A stretch of 64,000 nt of DNA, taken from contig JAPEHQ010000024.1 in NCBI GenBank assembly GCA_027405735.1, positions 372,001-436,000 of the forward strand, given 5' to 3'. Both the position numbers and the translations under genes were made by a program. Below the pieces are notes generated by a model that was not told the origin of the DNA, did no database searches, and was given only the letters and a program-made list of their open reading frames with translations. Origin of the DNA: Mucor racemosus (lineage: Eukaryota > Mucoromycota > Mucoromycetes > Mucorales > Mucoraceae). Shown in pieces: positions 25,592-37,045 of this stretch; position 1 is the stretch's first letter, and the number at the start of each line of letters is the position of its first letter.

Positions 25592-26190
25592 CCCGTCATT
25601 TGAACCATTTTGTGAGGATGTTTTTCGATGGTATATCTGTCATTACTCCATGGAAAATGCAGCTACAATTAAGAAAAAAAATGAAAATGAAAATGGCGAA
25701 TGTTGCGCATATTGCAATACCAAAAAAACAGAAATGCAAATGCGTTAGTGTTTCGTTTTGGAGTGATTAAAATCACCAGTCATTTAGTTGATTTTTATAA
25801 ATTTGGAGATAATGCATCATTACTCGAGCAAAATTGTAGCTAGAATCCAGCAAAATAATGCAAATAAACAAGAAAATGCTACATATTTTGTATTTTTAAA
25901 AATAAATATCTAAAAAAGTCTTTATTTTTCACTTTTTAATTAATAAAAATGATCAGTCATCTAGCTAATTTTTTGAAGATTTCTGTATGATGTATTGTTA
26001 CTCCATCAAAAATATGCTTACAATAAAGCAAAATAACGCAAATAAAGCTGTAAATTTGAAGAAAGTTGAGGCGTTATAAAATATAGCTTGAAAAAAGACA
26101 CAATGCTGTTTACTAGAGCTTTGCGAATGACCAATTATTTGACAAATTTGGTATCTGTGGCTATTGTAAATGTGAAACACTTTTACCAGG
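25592..26190 (+). repeat. Degenerate tandem units of ~178 bp, left arm
   Basis: Related segments start at about 25592 (CCCGTCATTT), 25776 (CCAGTCATTT), 25953 (TCAGTCATCT) and, weakly, about 26125. Each is followed at a similar distance by an ATTACTC- or TTACTCCATC-like block and by AAAATAATGCAAATAAA or a variant. Spacings are about 184, 177 and 172 bp. The mirror array lies in the right arm at about 28512-29110. Confidence 0.6.
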
Positions 26191-26305
26191 CTTTTAAATG
26201 TAACGTAACTACTTTTCCAATATACATTTTTAATTCAGTGTATAATAATAATAGTTTGTGAAATATATGTAATCGGTAGAGATATAAATAAATCCAAAGT
26301 AAATA

Positions 26306-28396
26306 TTCTGCTACAAAAAATAGTAATTAAACAAACAAACGTTGCGAATACAATTACAACTCTTTGATATTATTTATTAAGATATAAAGTAAAGTAAAGG
26401 TTTATGGATTGCCATAGCCTTTGTAATATATATACTGTCTTTTAATTCTATTAATAATACAGTAATGAGATCTTGAAGCAAGATCTTCATGGTTTAGTTC
26501 GTAGTTTGGCAGTACCAGTGGTACAATTTGACATTTTAAAGTTTTTTGTGATTTAAAGTTATTAGATATTAGATGTTGACTAATATCAATTTGATTACTA
26601 AACAAACTTGGTATATGTAGTTTACTAACTATAATATCTGTTATCACACTATATAGCAGAAAATAATGCAATACGGTAAAATAATATAAATTTAATCAAC
26701 CAGGAAGAGAAGACGTTTGATGAAAAAACTCTCAATGACAAGCTGGTCCAAATAACTGGTATATAAAAAGCCTACAACAGTTTTTTTTTCTCGACTTGAA
26801 TTATTATAAAAGATAAACCATATTGATATATAGCTATTATTATATAGTTATGTAAAGTGAAATGCGTTTCTGTGAAGTTGAAATTTGCTTAACAGTACTT
26901 ATTACTATGAAGTAAAAATCTCTCAATTCTCTTAATTGTGCCATATTAACACGAAATTTAAAAAAATAAGTAGTAAAAATTTTCTTATTTTTCTTAATGA
27001 GGCACAATTTAAGTAACTTTTTCTTCATATGTAGTGTATAATTACATTTGTAAACCAAATTGAATATCTCTTTCAAGTAAATTTTATTAATATGCGTATT
27101 TCCCTGTATTATCTCATCTCATCAATATATTCTTCCTCTTACATACCAGTAGCTTTATTCAAATAGTCATTAAAACCTACTTCCATGATTAAATGCTTAA
27201 TGTACAATGTATTTTGGAAACAAGCTACTGTGACATTGCCATTAGCATCTTGATGTATAAAATATTATATGAATATAATAGCTTACTCGTCTTTTTTCGT
27301 ATTCTTTATTTAGTATACTGTACCCATTCATGTTTTGAATTGTTTTCTTTTAAATCCACATTCAAACATACGTGAAACATTAAATAAGCGCATAATTTGT
27401 ATGGTATTTTACATGTATACATAAAATTGTGTTGTAATTCGCAAGAAGAGGGACGGTTTCAATAATTGGCTTAATTGATATTCATTGCAAATTTAGCTTT
27501 ATTATTAAAAAGAATCAGCAATGATGTTTTTGAAAGCTTAAATAACAATAGTATGTAAATGTGAAATACTTCAATAATCAAGAATAATATATATTTTTAA
27601 CCCTCAACAAACCAATCTTGTACCACAGTAAGCTTATAATGGAAGTATTTTCTATATAATTGTTAATAATATTGAGATAAAATTTATTTTACTAATCGAT
27701 GACTTTTGAGAAAAACCCAACGTAGCCTGCATGTAAGTCTTTATTGAACCAGTGCCTTATTACAGTTAATAAGAACAAGAACGTACAAAGTAAAGCTAAT
27801 GGGACACATGCCGGTTTCAATCCATATATATAGTTTAGCTAAATGACCAGTTTTTCTAAGTAGATACATTCAAAATATTGATATACATATAACATTCTTC
27901 GTCATACAAAAATAAACTATCAAACTATCATAATAATTGATATGTTCAAATAAGTTTTTAGAATAAATGAATACTGCATCGCTACATCGCTACTACATGA
28001 CAGTTTCGAATTGGTATCAACTTAAAACTAAAATATTTAGGCTTTAGAATCTATATAGAAATAATCCTCAATAATTATATCTCAAAAGTCCAGACTTAGG
28101 TTAAATACCCTGACACGATCCTGTTATACAGAGCAAAACTTTTATCGAAGCTTAACAGAGCTCAAAGCACTATCAACAAAAATATTATATCTATTTTATC
28201 CTCTATCTAATGGCAATAATCCAAAATGCCACATATTTGACTCATTGGAAAACGTTCTCCCTAAAAAAATATATATACTCGCAAAAATACATAATCCTGA
28301 TGCCATTATTATCACGTATCCATTTCTCTTAATTCTTACTTGTAAATTGCCATTGCCACATCATATGCTGTAGAGTAATGTCCAAAAATACAAAAT
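26306..28396. other. Unique 2.09 kb core of the palindrome
   Basis: This single-copy sequence between the arms is strongly AT-rich. Short ORFs occur on both strands (26402-26671 minus, 26840-27076 minus, 27193-27375 plus) without motifs, and none looks like a gene. A stretch near 26360-26400 (AACTCTT...TATAAAGTAAAG) resembles 33780-33825, which hints at old LTR remnants, but the match is short. Confidence 0.75.
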
Positions 28397-30909
28397 TATT
28401 TACTTTGGATTTATTTATATCTCTACCGATTACATATATTTCACAAACTATTATTATTATACACTGAATTAAAAATGTATATTGGAAAAGTAGTTACGTT
28501 ACATTTAAAAGCCTGGTAAAAGTGTTTCACATTTACAATAGCCACAGATACCAAATTTGTCAAATAATTGGTCATTCGCAAAGCTCTAGTAAACAGCATT
28601 GTGTCTTTTTTCAAGCTATATTTTATAACGCCTCAACTTTCTTCAAATTTACAGCTTTATTTGCGTTATTTTGCTTTATTGTAAGCATATTTTTGATGGA
28701 GTAACAATACATCATACAGAAATCTTCAAAAAATTAGCTAGATGACTGATCATTTTTATTAATTAAAAAGTGAAAAATAAAGACTTTTTTAGATATTTAT
28801 TTTTAAAAATACAAAATATGTAGCATTTTCTTGTTTATTTGCATTATTTTGCTGGATTCTAGCTACAATTTTGCTCGAGTAATGATGCATTATCTCCAAA
28901 TTTATAAAAATCAACTAAATGACTGGTGATTTTAATCACTCCAAAACGAAACACTAACGCATTTGCATTTCTGTTTTTTTGGTATTGCAATATGCGCAAC
29001 ATTCGCCATTTTCATTTTCATTTTTTTTCTTAATTGTAGCTGCATTTTCCATGGAGTAATGACAGATATACCATCGAAAAACATCCTCACAAAATGGTTC
29101 AAATGACGGGAGCCACTAATATTGCTTGAAATTTGAAAGAGCGTCGATTTTGCTTGGCTATAAATCGGCCAATCATATCGTTCTATCAAAATCTCGAAAA
29201 AAAATTTAATATCTTGTTTCAAAATCGACTCTCTCGGGCTTTAAATGAAATCGCGCGCTTTAAGCTGTAGTCTATTTTTAAGCTGTAAATATGCAAAATA
29301 CTGGAAATTAGGAAATATTTCCAATATTTGACAAAAAACTGTATATTTACTATCATCTGATCATTAAATGTTTTTTTTAGCTCATCCAATTCTGCATCGA
29401 TTTATGGTTTTAAACAAAACATTTCGCTCTCAAATTGTTTCATAAATACAGATTTTTTGTGCACCACAGCTTTGCATTTAAGTCAACTATCTTTCATCAA
29501 ACCTTAATTTATCTATAACTCGATGAAAAATTAACATTTTTTGAAGATTTAAAAATCATCTAATAGATAAAGTTACATAAAATGTGTTGGTTATTTATTG
29601 CGGATTATTAATACATCAGTTTATTTAAGAAACAAAGGTTTTTTATTTTCTAATGTTTATTTGCTTACAGTTACTTAAATCAATATTTGAAACTTAAACT
29701 TTTTGAAAAATAAATTCAAAGCATATTGCACTATACACGACAGCATTGGTCATGTATAGGCACGACATTTAATTATTAAGGTCGGTGTCCTCATTTCCGT
29801 ATATGCTGATTTTCACTGATTTAGGGCGCTATTTCTAATTTCAAATTGTCTATTTTTTAGCAACAAATCCCATTTGGGAAAAGGGTGCTCTTGATTCGTA
29901 TGATTTATTTAGCAAATCTATGGGATACTAAAGTTATTTAGCGTTGGCTAATGTTATAGCTGTAGTATATTTTGAAACTTGCAGCCCATTTGAATCAATA
30001 TTTATTGATTGTTACAAGCATTTTTCCAGTTCCTTCAATTTTTTTAAGCAGAGGAAGAAAGGTTTTTTGTCGAAAATGATGGTATACTTCAAAAATAGCT
30101 GTTAGCTAATGAAATCAAGATATGTTCTTTGTATATCCACTATGTATCAAATGGAACACTACGGCAGAATTATGCTTCCCACGGGCATAATGATCTGCAT
30201 AGTAGATGGGCAGAATAAAAAATTTTTGTGCAGATCAGGCAGCCCAGATGAGCAGAGCAATAAGATCAAGGTTTTTTAGTCAATTTATTAAAGTATATCA
30301 ATCATAATATAATTAATAACGAAGGTAATTTGAATGGTTTAAAGCAAATGTAAGTTACTCTGATTCAACAGAATTGTCTTATTGACGAGATATAGTAATT
30401 TGAAATTTGGGGTTTGAAAGAGTTTGCCCATGCTCTTCTTTCGGGGACCAAATGGGAACAACGACAACAACCTGTTTGGTAATACTAAAAGTATTTATGC
30501 CTTTGTAAATATCTGTTTGTAGTACACAAATTTTTCTTCTTCTCTACTCTTTCCTCAGCTCTTTTATTTACATTTGCAACGATAACAAAAAGACCAATAT
30601 TTTTTTATAAACTGAAATCAAGAAGCAGGTACAAGTACATAGTTTTCCTATTGTTTATTTGAAAAAAAGTTATTAACTGTTAATGTTAGGGTGCGTTATA
30701 ATATCTTTTTCGAACAAAAAAAGCATCCAGGAATTAATCATTTTGTTCCATCATCTACGTTATAATCATTGCTTTTTTGGTCTGAAATTGATATCGATCT
30801 GCAGAAAAATTGGTGATTATAAAAGTATGTATAGCATTGACTTGATTAGAATTGATGCATAAACTCATGTTAATTTATTTAGTTTCTAAAAGATATTTGC
30901 TTTTTTTTA

Positions 30910-31200
30910 ATGATCAGCAGCCAAGAAGAGGAAAACGAGATGTTGTCTTGTATATCACTACCAACTATCAAAGGTACACCATAATAATTACTTGTTAATT
31001 GATTGTACTAATAAATCAATTTTTATACGTCAAAAGTAAAGGCGTATTCAGTTCAAAACGCTTGAAACAATTCAATTATGCTAATTTACGTGGTTTATCG
31101 TCTCTTGTTCATTCAATTGCTATATTTTATTTTAGTATTTTGTTTACGATGTTGGCGTTCAATGTATTTCAGTTAAATTGAACAGGTAGAAATATTATGG
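30910..31200 (+). pseudogene. Fragment of an unidentified protein gene, copy 3
   Basis: The QQPRRGKRDVVLYITTNYQ exon ends with an intact donor (AAAG|GTACAC near 30975). The following acceptor reads TTTTTATAC, so it lacks AG. The frame then gives VKSKGVFSSKRLKQFNYANL and stops at 31179-31181. Mirror copy of 23521-23810. Confidence 0.5.
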
Positions 31201-31940
31201 TTCATTCAGAGATCTATGAACGCAAAAAAATTATCCAAATTGTGATGCTTCGTTGACCTGTACGAGATTTTTTTGTGGCGATACTTGGTGGCTTAAGTGT
31301 AATTTAGGCATTTAATTGTCAAACGTATCGAATCAAGATGAAGTTGGTTGATTGATATAACGGATAATAAATGCAATGTCATTTATTGAATGGGTGAATG
31401 TAAATGTATCGTATAAAATAACACAACTTACTTGTGAAGAATAAAAACACTAATCACTCTGATTTACATCAATAGGTTCAAAAAGCATAGTTAAGTGCAA
31501 TCATTGCTACTAAATAGCATAATTTAATATGCAGAAAAACCTTGAAGTATTCATTCTTTTTTTTTGGCAGCAGTGATACAAATCATCGCTCAATATGACT
31601 GGATATTAATAAATTAGAGAAAATACAGCTGGTAAAAAACTAATATCCAACAATGTACATCGAGGTCAAGATAGATAAAAAGTGCATTTATTGTGTAGTG
31701 GTAAAAATCGCAACATTTTGATGGATAGGAATTACAGGACCAAGATGTTGTGTTTGCTTCAAGATTTTTGAAAGGGGTTTAAAAGCACACTTCATCAAAC
31801 TTACTTAGATGTTAAATACTCTTTATATGTTATTAGTATCATCGTGTTTTTTATTTTATTGCTGTATTATTATTAAAAATTAAGCTTTTCATAGCTTATA
31901 ACAATGATAATGGGATGCTTCTGATGTTATATTGACATTT

Positions 31941-32163
31941 ATCATAAGGCGGGCTGATGATACGTTTTTTGATACTACTGTAGGTGGAACAAGTTAATTT
32001 AATTCATGGAATTTGAATGCAAATACCGAGGAATCATTTGTAAGTAGTATTTAAGTTGGTTCTGGTGAAGCATTGAATAAATTGGCTTGGGACAAAGAGG
32101 GTAAAAAGGCGACGATAGGTTCCAGTGATGGCCATGTTTATATTTATGATGTTGGAGGGGTAA
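31941..32163 (+). pseudogene. Dynein intermediate chain C-terminal fragment, copy 3
   Basis: Mirror of copy 2. The translation shows ADDTFFDTTVGGTS, a stop, FNSWNLNANTEESFVSS, then another stop, and the well-kept LNKLAWDKEGKKATIGSSDG followed by HVYIYDVGG. It confirms that the source was a dynein intermediate chain gene. Confidence 0.74.
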
Positions 32164-32862
32164 AATTAAAATTCAATGTAAATCACCTCTAGCGCATTAA
32201 TTATCAAGTAAGATTATATTATTACCAAATAAACTACCACACAATATTGACATGTATAAAGATTTACAGTAATAAGCTTGAATCAAGTGGGTACAGCATC
32301 GTAAATTCTTGAAAAAGTTTTCAGGTATTATGAAATCTCTTATTTTTAAGACTTACAAGGCTTATAAGCGAAATATTAATTTAAAAAATTATTCTTGTCC
32401 AGATCATCAATTTTGACATTTTTTAAATTTTTTTTTTTATTTTGCAAATCTAGAGTGAATTATACTACCAATCATAAAAACAAAAAACATACACATATAC
32501 AGAATTTAATGCCCTATTTGCTCAATAAAAAATAATACACATTTTTATTGCAAAATACTACATGAAAATCCTTTAACCAAAAAACCGTTTTTGGGACAAA
32601 AGTGCAAATTTTCATTACTTAACATTTAATGTTAAGCTTTTATAAAATGTGCATTGGTTATGACTACAATTTTCTCTCACAATGTAGTATATTTAAACGT
32701 TGATTTTGGTATCAAAATTTGATTTTTCTGTTTTTTGATGAAAATCATGAGTGTGGGTAAGGATAAAATGAGCTCTGAAAATGTCCGTTACAAAAACTGA
32801 ATTTTCAGACTGTACGTGGTTAAATATAAGAAAAGTTAAAAAAAAGAAATGCTTTTTTATTT

Positions 32863-33290
32863 AAAACTTAGATATACCATAATATAAGAGACCTAGCCGT
32901 TCAATCTTGCTATGTTCAATTACGGCATCGCTCTAGGGGCTCGCTTTTGCAATTATTTAATGAATCTATGATATGACAGACGGTTTTTCTGGTAGAAAAA
33001 TACATGTTAATTTTTATGGTAACAAATATTGTCTATTTTGTTTATTTTATGGTTCATGCCGCCTCATGCGCTGTAATACGACTTTTACATTGGCTGAAAT
33101 GTGCAACTTAACAGGGTTTTAGTTGCGCTATATAATGTAAAGCCTTGAATATCCTTTTCTACGTGTTCTAGTTCTCTCTTTCTGTATTCATAATCCAAGG
33201 ATATATTCACCATTTGATAAGGCATATCAGACTATGAAACTGGTATTCTTTTCTTTTATCTGAATATGCATGCTAACACAAGGGACTAAT
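32863..33290 (-). repeat. Block b, inverted and diverged outer part
   Basis: The similarity to blocks b at 17301 and 21231 continues, inverted, at roughly 80-85%. It lacks the small inverted-repeat insertion present in both left copies. Confidence 0.72.
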
Positions 33291-34689
33291 ATTTTTGATA
33301 TATTTACAACAACAATGCACAAATAGGAATAATGATATATTTATGGGCAACTCTACTATTATGCACACATGAGATTAATGTCATGTACACGGACAGAATC
33401 TATAATCCTGCACATACAGGCTTTTCGTTGTGCTCGTGTGCAGTTTCTTTTGTTGTACCCGTGTGCATCGTGTTATCTTTTTGGTCATATTTAGTGGGCA
33501 CAACAACAGCTCAGACTATAGTGTGCGGACCACCTAGGCGCTGGGCACAGCGAAATCATCTTGTGCAGCAATGGTAGGTCATAGCGCTGCCATTTCAATC
33601 TATTATAGATTACTATCAAACAACTCTAATGGTTCAATAGTGCCTTAAATTACATCTCGGGATCTCAATGTTAAATCAATATAAAAAGCCATACTTTTAT
33701 ATCTAAATAAACAATACTTTATTTTTATTATACAGTTTGCTACAAATCGTAATTATAAAAAAAAGCGATGGAAAATATAATTATAACTCTTCTAAATTTA
33801 TTCAGAGTATAAAGTAAAGCAACGATCCATCTACTCGATGGATCATTGTTATGGTATTTATTATATTAAATGTCTAATTCAAATTACTGGTGCAGTAATT
33901 TGAGCTTCTTGGTTTTAAAGCTGACGGGAAAAGGGATCAGCAATTACTGATTCAGGTTATACAATTATCTATAATAATTGTTGTTTGTAATTTTAAATTA
34001 CAGTTAAGTTTCTATATTTCATAATCTTGGTTCTCACAACAGATTCATGTTATTAATTACTAATTTAATTTGATGTGTGAAAGACTGCCAGTAGTTCACA
34101 TCACAGTTGAAAAACTGATTCATTACTCATTCTCTTTTAATTGTATTCTTTTTTGAGTATTGTTTATCAAGTTAAATTCTTGAGGACTTTTGTAATAAAT
34201 AAATGACATCTTTATATAGTTTTCATCAGAGAGATTAGGTAAACATTCCGAGGTCCATACATAGCCAATACTACCCCTTATCGGGTATAATTAAGACTTG
34301 ATAGTAACCAACCGATGTATGCATAGAGTTCATGGGTCCTTGATCATAATGGTGTGATTACATCCACATTATGTTGATTGGCCTTTAATTATAAGCTGCT
34401 AGGATTGAAGCTCGGTAGAAAGTTTACATTAGTATGAACCAGCCTATATCATTTATTTAGTTGTATAATGTCTATTCATGCCAGCTATACTTTAATTGAT
34501 GATCAGATGAAATGGAGATCAATATAGTGGATAAATATGTACATACAGTATTCCACAATAATATCATTCACATTTAATACACTCATCCAATTAGTATGTA
34601 AACCCTCTTCTCTTATAATATCATAATAAATGGTAATTTTTTATTTGATTAATTTTTTTTATACATGCGTTTACTTTCCGATAAATTAA
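33291..34689. other. Gene-free stretch between the palindrome and the chromovirus-bearing R1 copy
   Basis: An 81-codon ORF at 33332-33577 lies in a slightly more GC-rich patch and has a hydrophobic, Cys-rich translation (CSCAVSFVVPVCIVLSFWSY), but no family was recognised. The rest is AT-rich with no frame. A stretch at 33780-33920 partly resembles 26360-26540 and may be an old LTR remnant. Confidence 0.4.
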
Positions 34690-35266
34690 ATAGGCTTAAG
34701 ATAGTTTTCGAATTTTTTGTCCAATATTAAGTCGAATTATGCCAAATCTTCAAAGATGACATACCTTCTCTCTATGAGCCATTGATATCTGTCCAAAAAT
34801 AAAAGAATTAATACTAGAATATAAGTGCACTGGCTTTACATTGACCAAAGTCGACCTAAAATCGATTGCAAAAAATTGAGTACTACGTAAATTGAGGTAT
34901 TAATTTTTTGTATTCACAACATAGATCCAATTCAAAGTTATTCTGAATTTTTAGTTTCAGCGAAAATATTGATTTTTTATCGAGATAATCAAAATAATAG
35001 TTCATAATACAGCTTAACCTTATGATAACGGGGTTTCAACGTTTATTTGTTGAAATGAACGAAAAATGGTTCAAAAAAACAAAATCATTTCATGGCTGAT
35101 GAGCTGAAAAGTAAGTCGACCTAGCGTATTAGATAGTTTTTGTACTGCTTTGGATTCTGCATCCATCTAAATAAAATTCAGTCAAACATTTTACATTAAA
35201 TTTTGCATAAAATACAATTGAAATTTTGGAGGTTTTTTGAAGATACGCATTACTTTTGATAAACAT
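34690..35266 (-). repeat. Dispersed repeat R1, copy B, left part
   Basis: It aligns with 6040-6640 (same orientation), including GTAAGTCGACCTAG at about 35112 and GATTCTGCATCCATCTAAAT (near 35153). It is cut at 35266 by the chromovirus; the last five bases, AACAT (35262-35266), are the target duplication. Confidence 0.8.
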
Positions 35267-35576
35267 TGATCTATCAGAATTACAACATTCGATATATAGA
35301 AGATCTCCGACAAATCTAGCAGATCTTATCTATCCAGTAACTGGTTCCTGTCACCCAGGAACTAACAATGAAACATAACTTATAGCAATATTACCACTGA
35401 AACATAACATGTTATATTCATACACATTAATAATAATATCTATTGTCACATCTAATGGATCCCTGTCCATTAGATCTTATCACACAATTCCAATAACTAT
35501 ATAAACCCATATTTAATTCATTCTAATAAACGGTACTTTTTACGTTGATTTTAATTTATAAAGTCTCGATAAATCA
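35267..35576 (+). mobile_element. 5' LTR of chromovirus (310 bp)
   Basis: It runs from TGATCTATCA to GATAAATCA and is identical over 310 bp to the 3' LTR at 41634-41943. It contains a TATA-like ACTATATAAACCC near 35498. Confidence 0.95.
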
Positions 35577-35608
35577 TTTTTTAAAATCTCATTTAATCGT
35601 TTATTATT

Positions 35609-36391
35609 ATGCCAAGAAATTCTACAAGATCCTCTTTTCCTGTTCCTGAAGGTGATGCCAATCCTATTGAAGTCGAGGTTATCGATGAGGCAACCATGCA
35701 AGAAGGTGAAATGTCTGGGTCTGGTACGGAGAAATCAACTCCTATGGATGTTGATTCTGATGAAGCATCTGCTAACAGCAAGCAGAGCAAGTCTTCATTT
35801 TCATCATCAGAAGATGAAAAGAACGATAGAAGTTCTTCGTTGAATATCAACAGTGACGAACGTTTGAAGTTGGTCAAAGTGATTGATCAACTAAAATTAG
35901 AAGTATTCCATGCTACAATGAAGGGAATAACTGGACAAGAAGGGTCTATAGAAGCCAGAACTTTGAGTGCTGCTACCAGAAAGCTTGAAATAGCGCAAAA
36001 AAGTTTTACATTATTGTTCCCGCAAGAAAATACGATGGTTCCAGCTGAAACACCATGTTTCCAATGGAAGGGACACGTTTTCAACCGAAGAAAACCTATT
36101 TTTTTGAACATAGAAGATTGTTTGCACCATTTTGAAAGAGTTTTAGAAGCGCACAGACTTAGTGTGAACGATAATTGGCAGCGTTTGGTCCCAGCTCGTC
36201 TCTCTACTGGTATGGCGAGATGGTATGCTACTCGTATGGAGAGCAAAGAATTTACCTCCTGGTCTGATTTTAAAATAGCAATTGTAAGCAAGTACGGTCG
36301 TAACCAAGCTGATATAAAGGAAGAAGCCAGAGAAAAATTAGAGAAAATTCTCTACAAGAAGACTGATTCATTTGAAGGTGCAATGAAATGA
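35609..36391 (+). CDS. Chromovirus gag, N-terminal part (interrupted)
   Basis: This frame of 260 codons starts 32 bp after the 5' LTR. An acidic N-terminal region is followed by a capsid-like domain (VPARLSTGMARWYATRMESK, then TSWSDFKIAIVSKYG), typical of retrotransposon gag. The last element-derived codons end at the GAAGG target duplication (36374-36378); the final codons and the stop belong to the inserted solo LTR. The remainder of the capsid region continues in the same frame at 37046. Seen directly: the truncation. Inferred: loss of a functional Gag from this copy. Confidence 0.88.
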   Translation: MPRNSTRSSFPVPEGDANPIEVEVIDEATMQEGEMSGSGTEKSTPMDVDSDEASANSKQSKSSFSSSEDEKNDRSSSLNINSDERLKLVKVIDQLKLEVFHATMKGITGQEGSIEARTLSAATRKLEIAQKSFTLLFPQENTMVPAETPCFQWKGHVFNRRKPIFLNIEDCLHHFERVLEAHRLSVNDNWQRLVPARLSTGMARWYATRMESKEFTSWSDFKIAIVSKYGRNQADIKEEAREKLEKILYKKTDSFEGAMK

Positions 36392-37036
36392 CACGTTTTA
36401 TAGACCAAAGTTGCCATTGTCATTTTAGAAAAATAACTGATCTCGATTCGTACCTGAATCTCGCTCCATAAGGACTGAGTTCCAATCAGATCCCAATAAG
36501 CATTACGAGGAAACTCTATATTGCTGGTGCCTGTAAAAGGAAGTATTCCAGATCAAAATACAACCTTCTACAACACGACACCTATGATATAAAGCTGTAC
36601 TTATGTTGCATTAATAATATATTCCAAAACTCCTGCTCATAAAAACGCAGTTGCAGTAATTCTAGATAAGGAATCACATCCCATAAAAATAAGCTCAGTT
36701 GCATTTTAAATTATAACTGGAATGTTGAAAGATCAACATCCATCTAATGATATTCTATCATATCAAACAAAGTATCAACATCTCAACCAAGTATCTTATA
36801 AAAGAATGTCAATAAAAGACATTATGATTGAACACCTGTAAAATAGGCATCAACACACAAACATCCACTATTTTACAATTCCTATAAATATAGCATACTT
36901 TATGAAGATATCATTCTTTTTCTTCAGATTTCTTTTAATCACAATAAAACCGTGGAAAGACTATAATTGTATTTATCAACGCTTTTATTTTTTATTTTAT
37001 TTTTTATTTTTATAAAATTACTTCAATTTTATTGCA
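36379..37036 (+). mobile_element. Solo LTR nested in chromovirus gag
   Basis: This 658 bp segment starts TGCAAT and ends ATTGCA (perfect terminal inverted repeat). It is flanked by GAAGG at 36374-36378 and 37037-37041, a perfect 5 bp target duplication. Its sequence differs from the host LTR. Its T-rich end, after TATAATTGTATTT, resembles that of the solo LTR at 4500-5218. Insert plus duplication totals 663 bp, a multiple of three, so the flanking gag and pol frames are in register. Confidence 0.85.
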
Positions 37037-37045
37037 GAAGGTTTC

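Larger units (their letters stand above)
21845..26305 (+). repeat. Palindrome, left arm (~4.46 kb)
   Basis: This is the reverse complement of 28397-32862. Sampled stretches, including three short ORFs (23521-23703, 25480-25770, 25998-26180) and their mirror copies, are identical. Only isolated differences were seen, such as GGGCAC/GGGCAT near block b. The inner edge is exact: ...AAAGTAAATA ends at 26305 and its mirror starts at 28397. It contains blocks b (part), c, d and e. Confidence 0.93.
28397..32862 (-). repeat. Palindrome, right arm (~4.46 kb)
   Basis: Mirror copy of 21845-26305. Beyond 32862 the match to the left side continues to about 33290 but at clearly lower identity. It contains mirror copies of the tandem units, the unidentified gene fragment and the dynein fragment. 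Confidence 0.93.

Noticed and set aside
25480..25770. 96-codon ORF present identically in both palindrome arms (mirror at 28932-29222)
   Set aside because: The identity comes from the arms being copies. The frame lies over the degenerate tandem units and has no motif, so coding is unsupported.
33332..33577. 81-codon hydrophobic, Cys-rich ORF considered as a small secreted protein
   Set aside because: No clear signal peptide cleavage context, no intron or promoter evidence, and no recognisable family; left as a note in the gene-free stretch.
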